From Mediterranea massiliensis (GTDB lineage: Bacteria; Bacteroidota; Bacteroidia; Bacteroidales; Bacteroidaceae): a stretch of DNA of 24,502 nucleotides. Below are positions 16,124 to 24,456 of this stretch, piece after piece (the first letter of the stretch is position 1; each line of letters begins with the position of its first letter). The translations under genes were made by a program, and so were the position numbers. The notes under the pieces were generated by a model. That model was not told the DNA's origin and did not search any database. It saw only the letters and a list, made by a program, of their open reading frames with translations. The DNA is taken from contig CATXSD010000035.1 of the NCBI GenBank assembly GCA_958402075.1, positions 1-24,502 on the forward strand, written 5' to 3'.

Positions 16124-16155
16124 TTCGTTTTTTTAAACCTTTATTGCTTACTTTG
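16124..16155 (+). promoter_or_regulatory. Candidate promoter for the macroglobulin gene
   Basis: TTACTTTG (16148-16155) differs from TAnnTTTG at one position. TTCG (16124-16127) is a poor -33 match at 20-base spacing. It lies between the preceding terminator and the gene, about 80 bases before the start codon. Confidence 0.4.
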
Positions 16156-16169
16156 CTCTAATGGTATAT

Positions 16170-16205
16170 GCTCGGACACTCCAAACGAAATCAATCAGTC
16201 CGAGC
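16170..16205 (+). other. Inverted repeat in the macroglobulin leader
   Basis: GCTCGGAC (16170-16177) and GTCCGAGC (16198-16205) are perfectly complementary, separated by 20 bases. In the mRNA they would form an 8-bp stem ending about 24-30 bases before the start codon, so a role in translation control or transcript stability is possible. As DNA they could equally be a protein-binding site. Confidence 0.55.
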
Positions 16206-16234
16206 CAAGTAAAAACGCTAAAAACCAAATGACT

Positions 16235-19200
16235 ATGAAACGATTGGCTCACATGGGATGGTTGCTTGTCATCGGCCTCTGCCTGACGGGGAGCATGCAA
16301 GCACAAACGTACGAAAAGCTGTGGAAGCAAGTGAAGCAGGCACAAGAAAAAAGCCTGCCGCAAACCGTCGTGAAACTGACGGACGATATCTATCGGAAGG
16401 CACTGGCAGAAAAGAATTCACCCCAGCTGCTGAAGGCCTATCTCTGCCGGGCAACCTTTCAAGAACGTCTGACGCCGGACAGCCTCTATACACGACTGAA
16501 CGAGATGGAGCAATGGGTTGCCACAGAAGCCGATGAAACGAACCGCGCCATCCTGCATTCCCTGCTGGCAAGCGAGTACGCGGAGTATTGGCAGAGCAAC
16601 CGACGCGCCATAGCCGCACGGACAGACTTGGCTACAGACAACCAGCCTGCCGATATCCGCGAGTGGACGACCCGCCAGTTCGTCGAGCAGACAGACCGGC
16701 ACAGCCAGGCTTCAACGGCCAACGTGGATTTGCTTCTCAATACATCGACCGATGCATACGTGCCCTTTGTGGAGCAAGGCGAACAGAGTGCCTATTACAG
16801 CCACGACCTTTACCACCTGCTGGCACGAAGAGCCATCAGCACCTTGCGATCCATGTCTGGTGCCGGAGCAGACTCATTGATCGATGCCCGCATCGAAAGC
16901 CTTTATCGGCAAACCATGCAAACATATGCCGCCCGCCCCGACGGAGCGGATGCCTGCCTGCTGACCACACTCGACTATTGGGAGTGGAAGAATGGAAGTG
17001 CCTCACAGGATGAAGCTGCTTATCTGCAAGCCCTCGACAACCTGATGACCCGCTATGACGACCGCCCCTTGTGCGCCGAAGTCTATCTGCGCAAGGCACA
17101 ATGGATGAGCCGCGGCGGTGAAGGGCGCAGTGTGGGCGAAGCCATCCGTCTGTGCGACGAGGCCATCCACAGCTATGCCTCCTATGCACGCATCGGGCAG
17201 GTGAAGCAGCTTCGTGCCGAACTCCTGCGGCCGCAGATTTCCTTATCGGGAGAAGGCGTAGGCTATCCAAGCGACACGTTGCGACTACAGGTACGCTACC
17301 GCACGATGGATGCTCCCGTCACCCTCAACCTGTATGCCACCAACCTGAAGTCATACCCTTATCAATCTGATTGTAACAATACGCAGGAATTCCGCCGTCT
17401 GGCACCGCGCCGTGTCTATTCCCAGAAACATACCCTGACACCGATACCTGGCGCAGACAAGGCCGCGATCGACATGCCCTACCTGCCCAGTGACACCACA
17501 CTGGCCCTGCCCATTCCCCAAGAAGCGGGTGTCTATGTCGTGGAGGTCGCACCACAAGGCAAGAACGGACGTACCAGCCGCTGCTTCCTGCCCGTCAGCC
17601 GCCTGCGGGCCCTGACACTCGACCTGGGCGGCGGACAAATGGAAATCACCACACTCGACGGCCGAAGCGGGCATGCCGAAGCAGGCGTCCGCGTCTGCTT
17701 CTATTCGACGAAAAACGAAGAGAATCGCCGCCTGTTGAAGGAAGTTGTAACCGACGATCAAGGAAAAGCAGTCGTTATGCTCGACCCATATACGTATAAT
17801 ACCTGCTATACCCTCGACAAAGGAACAGATACGGCACTTCCCGCTACAAACATTTACTTGAGCCGCTCGTCACAACCGTCAACGAATACGCGCTACGATC
17901 TTTCCCTCCTCACCGACCGGAGCATCTACCGCCCTGGTCAGACCGTTTACTTGAAAGGTGTTGTCTATCATAAAGGGGAAAACAGTGCCCAAGTGGTAGA
18001 GGGTGAATGGGTGAACCTAGAATTGCTCGATGCCAACCTCAAACAGATAGCCACCCGACGCGTGCAAACCAACGAATTCGGTTCCTTTACCGCCGACTTC
18101 AACTTGCCTTCCGCCTGTCTGAACGGCCAGTTTATGGTGCGTGTTCAGGAAAAGCAGATATCGGGTGCCGCCCGCTTCCAGGTGGAAGAATACAAGCGCC
18201 CGACGTTCGAAATCACCTTCCAGCCCGTTACCGTTCCCTATTGCCTGGGCGAAACGGTGACTCTTCGTGGCGAAGTGAAGGCTTTCAGCGGGGCTTCTGT
18301 TCAGGAAATGCCGCTGGCCTGGAGCCTGAAGCGATACGACCGCCTGCGCGGCTATCTGAATACCGACAAGGCACTGAAGGCCGACACGGTATGCCTTGAC
18401 GCACAAGGCCGATTTGCCATCGACATCCAGCTGGAAGGAGAATCTGGAAAAGACCTCCAGCCGTGGCAGAACTATACCTTCGAAGTGGAAACAGCCGTTA
18501 CCGACGAGGCAGGCGAAACACAAACTGCCTCCTACACCCTTTCGGCCGGCTCGCAGGCATTCAACCTGAGCCTCTCCATTCCCGCGCAAGTATGCAAGAA
18601 AGACACGACCCAATGGACCATTCATGCCACCAATCCCCAAATGTCTCCGCTCACGCTGACTGCCGACTGGCGCATCGACCCTGAGACGCAAGAAGGTGAA
18701 CTGGTGACCAAGGACGGTAAGCCGACCTTAAGCGGAGGATGTATCACTGGCACGAACAATCCCTCGCTCATGTGGCAGGAAGTACCTTCAGGCCGTTATC
18801 GCCTGACGGCATGGGCCACTGACTCGTTGGGTCATCGGGTGGAGAGCACCGCTTCGTTCATCCTCTTCTCGACAGAAGACCACCGTCCGCCTGTCCACTC
18901 CCCCCTCTTCTTCCATGAACGGAAGATGGAGGTGGCTACTGGCGAAGAGGCCTCCTTCTGCCTGGGAACTTCGTGCAAGGATGCCTGGGTGTGGATGGAT
19001 GTCTTTACTGGTGGGAAGCGCGTGGAGAGCCGCCTGTTGCAACTCTCCGACACCCTGATGTGCGTCGAAATGCCTTATCTGGATAGTTACGACGAAAGCG
19101 TCACCCTCCTGTTCAATATGTTGAAGGGAGGCGAGCTGTACAGCAGAACTGCTTTCTTGAAGCGCACCCAGCCCAATCGTACCCTGCAGATGAAGTGGGA

Positions 19201-22051
19201 AGTCTTCCGCGACCGCCTGCGCCCTGGCCAGGAAGAGGAATGGCGTCTTGTGGTGACTACGCCCGAAGGCCTGCCCGCTTCGGCCGAGATGCTGGCGTTG
19301 ATGTACGACGCTTCGCTCGACAAGCTTTATCCCAACCGTCAGTCGTGGGGAGTCTTCTTCGCTCCGCAACTCGACTGGCGCAACGTGCGTCTGAATACGG
19401 TCAGCCGCCTCTACCTGTCGCCCTACTTCACGATACCCGACTGGAAGGTACCCGGCTGGTCGTTCGACCGCTTCTGTTCGCCGTGGCTGGTACCCCAAGT
19501 CATGGAGATACGCAATGATGCCCTTGTTGTAGGATACGGCTCCAGCCGGACGCCCACTTTAGTAAGAGGAACCGTCCTGCAGAAGTCTGCCGCCAACGCC
19601 CTCTTCAACACGAAGGAAGAAGCCGGCCTTGCCGCAGAAGCCGCCTACGCGCCTTCTGCGACCGACGATGTCTTGTTCGAAGAAGAAGTGGTGAATATAG
19701 CTGAAACCCTCCAGCCCGATGCCGACCTCCGCACCAACTTTGCCGAGACGGCCTTCTTCTATCCCCAGCTCCGCACCAACGAACGGGGCGAAGTGGTTGT
19801 GGCCTTCACCCTGCCGCAAAGCCTGACCCGATGGAACTTCCGCGGCTATACCCACACGAAGGACATGCAGACAGGCCTGCTCGAAGCATCGGTTGTCAGC
19901 GCCAAGGAATTCATGCTGCGCCCCAACCTGCCGCGCTTCTTCCGCATGGGCGACCAGGCTCAGGTGGCCGCCACGGTGAGCAACCTGACCGAGGGCACGA
20001 TAAAAGGGCGTGTGACATTACAGTTATTCGACCCCACAACCGAAAAAGTCATCCTGACCCGTCGCGAAAAGTTTGAAGCGGAAGCCGGCCGCAACGCCGC
20101 CGTCGGCTTCGCCTTCGACGTGGACGAGCGCTATCCCCTGCTGGGCGTACGCCTCACGGCCGATGGAGGCAACTTCAGCGACGGCGAGCAGCATGTCCTC
20201 CCTGTGCTCAGCAACCAGGAGTATGTGACGGAAACCTTGACCTTCGACCTGAAGGGCAACGACGCCTGCACGCTCTACCTCGATACGTTGTTCAACCGTA
20301 ACAGCTCCACCGCCACCCAACGACGCCTAACCGTCGAGGTGACGGGCAACCCTGCCTGGATGGCCATACAGGCCCTGCCTTCCCTGACGCAACCCGACGG
20401 CGAGAATGCCATCTCGTGGGCCGTAGCCTATTACGCCAACACCTTGGCCGCCGCTATTGCCCAGTCGCAACCACGTATCCGCGAAGTCATCAAGGCCTGG
20501 CAGGCCAGTGGGCAGTGCAAAGAGACTTTCCTCAGCCGCCTGGAGCAAAATGAGGATTTGAAAAATATGTTGTTGAGCGAAACGCCCTGGCTGGCCGAAG
20601 CCACTTCGGACACGGAGCGCATGCAACGCCTCGTACAGCTGCTCGACGCCAACCGCCAACGCAACCTCACTCTCTCGGCCCTCACCCGCCTGAAGGAATT
20701 GCAAGGCGAGGACGGCGCCTGGAGCTGGTACAAAGGCATGGGCAGCAGTCGCGACATCACCACCTACATCACCACCCTGCTTGTGCGCCTGCCCCTGCTG
20801 ACAGGCAGCCCGCTCGATGCCGATGCCGCGGCGATGAAGCAACGTGCCTTTGCCTACCTGCATCAGGAAGCCCTCAAAGAGTACAAGCGCCTGCGCGAAG
20901 CCGAACGCAAGGGCACACCCATCACCACCCTGTCGGACGACGCCTTCGACTACCTCTACCTGCTGGCCTTAGATGCCGACGCGATGAAGCAAGCCGACAA
21001 AGAGGCACACAGCTACTTCCTCTCGCTTCTGCCCCGCCAGCTGACGACGGCCTCCATACAACGCAAAGCGCAAGCCGCCGTCATCCTGCAAGCTGCAGGT
21101 CGCCAGGCCGATGCCCAAGCGTTCGAAGCCTCGCTCAAGGAGCACCTCGTGCAGGAAAAGACGATGGGAGCCCACTTCGCCTTCAACGACGGCTATTATA
21201 GCTGGGGCATGATGCCCGTCACCGCTCACGTGGCCGCCATGGAAGCCCTGTCGCGCTTCGAAGGCAACGCTACTATTATGGAAGAGATGAAACGCTGGTT
21301 GCTGAAGCAGAAGCAGACCACCCAATGGAATACGCCCGTCGCCTCGGCCGACGCCATCTATGCCCTCTTGTGCAACGGCCGCAACTGGCTGGCCGACCGT
21401 GGCGACGTCACCCTCACCTTGGGTCGCGAACGACTCCGCACCACCGACACTTCCGTCCGTCCGTTGCAGGGCTTGGGATACATCAAGGAGACTTACGAGG
21501 AAGGTAGCGCCGCTCTCAAAGCCCGCACGCTCGAAGTGGAGAAGCACGACGAAGGCATGGCTTGGGGAGCCGTCTATGCCCAGTATCTTTCGCCCGTGGC
21601 CGATGTCCGGGCACAAAGCACTGGTTTGTCCATCGAAAAGCAATGCTTTGTCGAGCGTAAAACAGCCTTTGGCCGTTCGGAACTCCATCCGCTGGAAAAG
21701 GGAGGCGGCCTTCGCGTGGGCGACAAGCTGGTCATCCGCCTTGTGCTCCGCCTCGACCGCGCCATGGATTATGTCCAGCTGAAGGACAGCCGCGCCGCTT
21801 GCCTCGAACCGACCGCCACGCTCTCGGGCTACCACTGGGCAGGAGGCTTCGGCTACTATGCCGAGACAAAAGATGCCTCGACCCGCTTCTTCTTCGACCA
21901 TCTGGGCAAGGGAACTTATGTATTGGAGTACAGCTGCCGCGTATCGCAAGCAGGCATCTACCAGCCGGGGCTCGCCACCGTCCAATGCTCCTACGCCCCC
22001 GAAATGGCCGCCCATTCGGCAGCTGGCGAGGCCTTGCAGGTAGCTGAATGA
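16235..22051 (+). CDS. Exported alpha-2-macroglobulin-family protein, thioester-free, 1,938 residues
   Basis: This is a large bacterial alpha-2-macroglobulin-like protein, a family proposed to trap proteases or guard the cell envelope. Residues 1-23 (MKRLAHMGWLLVIGLCLTGSMQA) make a signal peptide without a lipobox. A helical N-terminal region of about 340 residues follows, then macroglobulin beta domains, with MG2 near residues 560-650 (DRSIYRPGQTVYLKGVVYHK). The A2M domain starts near 1168 (FAETAFFYPQLRTNERGEVVVAF). The helical thioester-type domain begins near 1380, but the reactive CxEQ motif is absent; the equivalent place reads LTQPDGENAISW. VVGYG at 1098-1102 resembles a motif of SusC-type TonB plugs. 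The ATG at 16229 (two codons earlier) is an alternative start; in-frame codons back to 16061 fall in the preceding terminator. It stands alone between terminators. Confidence 0.9.
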   Translation: MKRLAHMGWLLVIGLCLTGSMQAQTYEKLWKQVKQAQEKSLPQTVVKLTDDIYRKALAEKNSPQLLKAYLCRATFQERLTPDSLYTRLNEMEQWVATEADETNRAILHSLLASEYAEYWQSNRRAIAARTDLATDNQPADIREWTTRQFVEQTDRHSQASTANVDLLLNTSTDAYVPFVEQGEQSAYYSHDLYHLLARRAISTLRSMSGAGADSLIDARIESLYRQTMQTYAARPDGADACLLTTLDYWEWKNGSASQDEAAYLQALDNLMTRYDDRPLCAEVYLRKAQWMSRGGEGRSVGEAIRLCDEAIHSYASYARIGQVKQLRAELLRPQISLSGEGVGYPSDTLRLQVRYRTMDAPVTLNLYATNLKSYPYQSDCNNTQEFRRLAPRRVYSQKHTLTPIPGADKAAIDMPYLPSDTTLALPIPQEAGVYVVEVAPQGKNGRTSRCFLPVSRLRALTLDLGGGQMEITTLDGRSGHAEAGVRVCFYSTKNEENRRLLKEVVTDDQGKAVVMLDPYTYNTCYTLDKGTDTALPATNIYLSRSSQPSTNTRYDLSLLTDRSIYRPGQTVYLKGVVYHKGENSAQVVEGEWVNLELLDANLKQIATRRVQTNEFGSFTADFNLPSACLNGQFMVRVQEKQISGAARFQVEEYKRPTFEITFQPVTVPYCLGETVTLRGEVKAFSGASVQEMPLAWSLKRYDRLRGYLNTDKALKADTVCLDAQGRFAIDIQLEGESGKDLQPWQNYTFEVETAVTDEAGETQTASYTLSAGSQAFNLSLSIPAQVCKKDTTQWTIHATNPQMSPLTLTADWRIDPETQEGELVTKDGKPTLSGGCITGTNNPSLMWQEVPSGRYRLTAWATDSLGHRVESTASFILFSTEDHRPPVHSPLFFHERKMEVATGEEASFCLGTSCKDAWVWMDVFTGGKRVESRLLQLSDTLMCVEMPYLDSYDESVTLLFNMLKGGELYSRTAFLKRTQPNRTLQMKWEVFRDRLRPGQEEEWRLVVTTPEGLPASAEMLALMYDASLDKLYPNRQSWGVFFAPQLDWRNVRLNTVSRLYLSPYFTIPDWKVPGWSFDRFCSPWLVPQVMEIRNDALVVGYGSSRTPTLVRGTVLQKSAANALFNTKEEAGLAAEAAYAPSATDDVLFEEEVVNIAETLQPDADLRTNFAETAFFYPQLRTNERGEVVVAFTLPQSLTRWNFRGYTHTKDMQTGLLEASVVSAKEFMLRPNLPRFFRMGDQAQVAATVSNLTEGTIKGRVTLQLFDPTTEKVILTRREKFEAEAGRNAAVGFAFDVDERYPLLGVRLTADGGNFSDGEQHVLPVLSNQEYVTETLTFDLKGNDACTLYLDTLFNRNSSTATQRRLTVEVTGNPAWMAIQALPSLTQPDGENAISWAVAYYANTLAAAIAQSQPRIREVIKAWQASGQCKETFLSRLEQNEDLKNMLLSETPWLAEATSDTERMQRLVQLLDANRQRNLTLSALTRLKELQGEDGAWSWYKGMGSSRDITTYITTLLVRLPLLTGSPLDADAAAMKQRAFAYLHQEALKEYKRLREAERKGTPITTLSDDAFDYLYLLALDADAMKQADKEAHSYFLSLLPRQLTTASIQRKAQAAVILQAAGRQADAQAFEASLKEHLVQEKTMGAHFAFNDGYYSWGMMPVTAHVAAMEALSRFEGNATIMEEMKRWLLKQKQTTQWNTPVASADAIYALLCNGRNWLADRGDVTLTLGRERLRTTDTSVRPLQGLGYIKETYEEGSAALKARTLEVEKHDEGMAWGAVYAQYLSPVADVRAQSTGLSIEKQCFVERKTAFGRSELHPLEKGGGLRVGDKLVIRLVLRLDRAMDYVQLKDSRAACLEPTATLSGYHWAGGFGYYAETKDASTRFFFDHLGKGTYVLEYSCRVSQAGIYQPGLATVQCSYAPEMAAHSAAGEALQVAE

Positions 22052-22073
22052 CAAACAGCACCTGCCGACACAT

Positions 22074-22142
22074 AAAAAAAGCGGGCGAATACGGAAAAAG
22101 AGGAATCCATCTCCTCCGCATCCGTATCCGCCCGCTTTCTTA
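22074..22142. terminator. Bidirectional intrinsic terminator between the macroglobulin gene and fucO
   Basis: AAAGCGGGCGAATACGGA (22078-22095) pairs with TCCGTATCCGCCCGCTTT (22121-22138) through 18 positions with a single mismatch; GAGGA/TCCTC inside the loop can extend it. An A-run on the left (22074-22080) and T-rich sequence on the right let it act on both strands, which suits the convergent genes. Confidence 0.9.
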
Positions 22143-22169
22143 TGGGTTTATTTCCGACGGCGGCTTTCG

Positions 22170-23324
22170 TCAGAATGCCTTGCGATAGAGCGCTTCGATA
22201 TCTTCAACCGACGTGGGGCGTGGATTACCACCCGTACATACATCGTTGAAGGCATCGATGGCCAGCTGGTGCAAGTCTTCCTCGCGCACTCCAATCTCGT
22301 GCAACTTCTGAGGAATGCCGATGCTCAAAGAGAGCTGGCGGACGGCATCGACCGCCGCACGTACACCTTCCGCTTCGGTCATGCCTTCGGTATTCACACC
22401 CATCGCCTTGGCTATCTGCATGTACTTGGGAGCAGCAGGCGACTCGGCATTATACTCCATGACATAAGGCAGCAGCAAAGCATTGGCCACGCCGTGGGGA
22501 GTGTCATAATGCGCTCCCAAGGGATGGGCCATGGAGTGGACAATGCCCAGACCTACATTGCTGAATCCCATACCGGCAATATACTGCGCCTGCGACATGG
22601 CTTCGCGTGCCACGGTATCGTTACCATTATCGACGGCGGCTTTCAGATGGGCCGCAATTATTTCGATGGCTTTCAGTTCAAACATGTCCGACATCACCCA
22701 GGCACCTGGCGTAATGTAGCTTTCGATGGCATGGGTCAGCGCGTCCATACCCGTCGCGGCCGTCAGCCCCTTCGGCATGGAGTACATCAGTTCAGGGTCT
22801 ACAATGGCTACCGACGGGATGTCGTTGGGATCCACGCACACCATCTTCTTCTTTGCGTCTTCGTCGATGATGACATAATTGATGGTCACTTCGGCGGCCG
22901 TACCTGCCGTCGTAGGCAAAGCGAACGTAGGAACTGCCTTCTTGCGGGTATCGGCCACGCCTTCCAGCGACTTCACGTCGGCAAACTCAGGATTGTTCAC
23001 CACGATGCCGATGCCTTTGGCCGTATCAATGGAAGAGCCGCCGCCCAAGGCCACGATGAAATCGGCTCCCGATGCCTTGAAGGCCTCTACACCATGCTGT
23101 ACATTGGCAATGGTGGGATTGGCCTTCACATCACTGAAAAGCTCGTAAGGAATCTTGTTTTTCTCGAACACTTCGATGACCTTGTCGGCCACATGGAAGC
23201 GGATCAAGTCCTTGTCTGTCACAAAGAAAGCCTTCTTGAAACCTCTTCGGGCCACTTCTACGGCGATATTCGCCCGACATCCCGCACCGAAATAGGATGT
23301 CTCGTTCAAAATCATTCTATACAT
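22170..23324 (-). CDS. fucO: Lactaldehyde reductase / 1,2-propanediol oxidoreductase (iron-dependent alcohol dehydrogenase)
   Basis: FucO reduces L-lactaldehyde to L-1,2-propanediol with NADH, the fermentative end step of fucose and rhamnose breakdown. The 384-residue product is very close to E. coli FucO as I recall it (shared RMILNET, NNPEFADV.SLEG, LPTTAGTAAEVTINYVI and VCTGGNPR). It has the dinucleotide motif GGGSSIDTAKG (residues 94-104) and the four iron ligands of the family: Asp194, His198, His263 and His277. I chose the start at 23324 (MYRMILNE); an in-frame ATG 16 codons upstream lies across the promoter box. No other fucose or rhamnose gene is nearby, so it appears to be a single-gene unit; other short-chain aldehydes could be substrates. 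Confidence 0.93.
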   Translation of the reverse strand: MYRMILNETSYFGAGCRANIAVEVARRGFKKAFFVTDKDLIRFHVADKVIEVFEKNKIPYELFSDVKANPTIANVQHGVEAFKASGADFIVALGGGSSIDTAKGIGIVVNNPEFADVKSLEGVADTRKKAVPTFALPTTAGTAAEVTINYVIIDEDAKKKMVCVDPNDIPSVAIVDPELMYSMPKGLTAATGMDALTHAIESYITPGAWVMSDMFELKAIEIIAAHLKAAVDNGNDTVAREAMSQAQYIAGMGFSNVGLGIVHSMAHPLGAHYDTPHGVANALLLPYVMEYNAESPAAPKYMQIAKAMGVNTEGMTEAEGVRAAVDAVRQLSLSIGIPQKLHEIGVREEDLHQLAIDAFNDVCTGGNPRPTSVEDIEALYRKAF

Positions 23325-23356
23325 GGTATCATTATTAAAGTTAAGTAAGTAAGCGA

Positions 23357-23364
23357 CAAAAATA
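23357..23364 (-). promoter_or_regulatory. Bacteroides-type -7 box for fucO
   Basis: Read on the minus strand, TATTTTTG matches TAnnTTTG exactly, 32 bases before the fucO start codon. No good TTTG is found at -33 (only T-rich sequence somewhat too close). Confidence 0.55.
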
Positions 23365-23451
23365 ACATTCAACGCCGAAAAAACATCTTCCCGAACGTAT
23401 TATTTCATTTTATTAATACAACATACGCCTGACAAGCGTCATCCGCTCCAG

Positions 23452-24180
23452 TCAGTCGAAGAGCTCTTTCAGCACCTCGAGCGACTTCAGTTCGGGAAAG
23501 TCGGGCAGATGCAGACGGTAATACTGCTCAATGACGGCCAGGCAGCGCATGCGCTCGGCACGGTTCATCGCAAACAGATGCATCGTGTCGTAGTTCATGC
23601 GCATCAGGGTTGTCAGCCGCTCCGCCTCGGCAGGACCTATATAATAGGAATGCCCCGACGGACGCAGGGGAGTGAAGCAGGCATTCAGCAGGTCGAAGTA
23701 ACATCCCGACGAGTACCCCTCCAGATTGGGATAAAGCCCCAAGAAGCGCGACAGGCGCATGAGGAACACGAGATGGAAATTGGCAAACCCCGTACGGCAC
23801 TCGTCCAACCACACGATGGAGTGCCTCAAGTAGGAAAACAGCGACTGGTTGTCCGACTCGACACGCACCGCCCTGCACAAGAACTCCGAAAGGAACAGGG
23901 CAATGGCCGACTTATAGGGGTCGTAGGGCAAGGTCGTGAACGGATGCCACGACTTGGCCTCCTTGATCCGATAGATGGAAGTGTTCGGCCGGAAGTCCGC
24001 CTCCAGTTCCACCAAAGCCAAAGGCTGAAACAGGACAGGCTTGACGGCCGCCTTGCGCGAACGGGGCACCGGCACCAGGAACGATGCCCGCCCCGCCACG
24101 TCCGTATAGACGTCGGCTATCCACGACGTATCCTTGTATTTCACCGTACGAAGCACGATGCCCTGCGTTTTCTGCCACAT
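23452..24180 (-). CDS. recO: DNA repair protein RecO
   Basis: RecO works with RecR (and RecF) to load RecA onto single-stranded DNA covered by SSB. The 242-residue product starts with the oligonucleotide-binding fold typical of RecO (QKTQGIVLRTVKYKDTSWIADVYTDVAGRASFLV). The helical C-terminal domain follows (SEFLCRAVRVESDNQSLFSYLRHSIVWLD, then FHLVFLMRLSRFLGLYPN). No CxxC zinc motif is present, so this is a zinc-free version. The start at 24180 is the only ATG that keeps the N-terminal strand. fucO lies downstream in the same direction, 127 bases on, but with its own -7 box; a divergent tRNA gene lies upstream. Confidence 0.92.
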   Translation of the reverse strand: MWQKTQGIVLRTVKYKDTSWIADVYTDVAGRASFLVPVPRSRKAAVKPVLFQPLALVELEADFRPNTSIYRIKEAKSWHPFTTLPYDPYKSAIALFLSEFLCRAVRVESDNQSLFSYLRHSIVWLDECRTGFANFHLVFLMRLSRFLGLYPNLEGYSSGCYFDLLNACFTPLRPSGHSYYIGPAEAERLTTLMRMNYDTMHLFAMNRAERMRCLAVIEQYYRLHLPDFPELKSLEVLKELFD

Positions 24181-24202
24181 ACCAGTTCTTTTTATCCAGT
24201 GA

Positions 24203-24210
24203 CAAAGCTA
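24203..24210 (-). promoter_or_regulatory. Bacteroides-type -7 box for recO
   Basis: Read on the minus strand, TAGCTTTG matches TAnnTTTG exactly, 22 bases before the recO start codon. No clear -33 element is seen. Confidence 0.55.
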
Positions 24211-24291
24211 CAAAAAAAGAACAGAAGTACCTACGCCCACGCCTCCTACAATAAAAAAAGGTTCGTCCGGCAGAAAAAATATCAAGCAAAC

Positions 24292-24318
24292 AAATACTTG
24301 TATTTCAACTAAATACAA
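24292..24318. repeat. Overlapping inverted repeats between recO and the tRNA gene
   Basis: AAATAC (24292), GTATTT (24300) and AAATAC (24311) alternate. The middle arm can pair with either side: AAATAC-TT-GTATTT, or TTGTATTT-CAACT-AAATACAA (24298-24305 with 24311-24318, 8 bp). It lies in the divergent gap between recO and the tRNA gene and could be an operator or alternative hairpins. Confidence 0.45.
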
Positions 24319-24370
24319 AGTACCACAGAGAAAAAGAAGAAGGACACAAGCAAAAAAATATCAAGAACAT

Positions 24371-24401
24371 TTTGCCAGTTCAAAAATAGTTCCTACCTTT
24401 G
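24371..24401 (+). promoter_or_regulatory. Consensus Bacteroides promoter for tRNA-Glu
   Basis: The -33 box TTTG (24371-24374) and the -7 box TACCTTTG (24394-24401) both match the Bacteroides primary sigma factor consensus, with 19 bases between. This is the best promoter in the window, as expected for a stable RNA gene. Confidence 0.88.
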
Positions 24402-24432
24402 CATCCGCAAACGAAAGGAAATGCGGTTGCAA

Positions 24433-24446
24433 AAGCGGAAACGCTT
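24433..24446 (+). other. GNRA-tetraloop hairpin in the tRNA-Glu leader
   Basis: AAGCG-GAAA-CGCTT forms a 5-bp stem closed by a GAAA tetraloop, ending 10 bases before the mature tRNA 5' end. It lies in the roughly 50-base leader that RNase P would remove. Confidence 0.5.
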
Positions 24447-24456
24447 GCCAAAGGAT

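Larger units (their letters stand above)
15382..16234. other. 853-base AT-rich interval between pepD and the macroglobulin gene
   Basis: No conventional gene lies here. From left to right it holds the pepD terminator, about 100 bases in which I see nothing (15490-15590), a promoter with two palindromic sites, two very small open reading frames, a strong terminator, and the promoter and structured leader of the next gene. Each is entered separately. The base composition is clearly more AT-rich than the flanking coding DNA. Confidence 0.8.

Noticed and set aside
16061..16234. N-terminal extension of the macroglobulin frame back to an ATG at 16061
   Set aside because: That ATG lies inside the terminator hairpin, the extension is upstream of the likely transcription start, and it buries an obvious signal peptide more than 50 residues into the protein.
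20969..22054. Long minus-strand frame (361 codons) under the end of the macroglobulin gene
   Set aside because: GC-rich coding DNA gives long antisense frames; no domain, promoter or ribosome-binding site supports it.
22269..23348. Plus-strand frame (359 codons) opposite fucO
   Set aside because: The fucO reading on the minus strand is unmistakable, and the opposite product is His/Gly/Arg-rich without any fold signature.
23417..23424. TACAACAT between recO and fucO as a third operator half-site
   Set aside because: Only eight bases match, without the other half; about one such match is expected by chance in a window of this size counting both strands.
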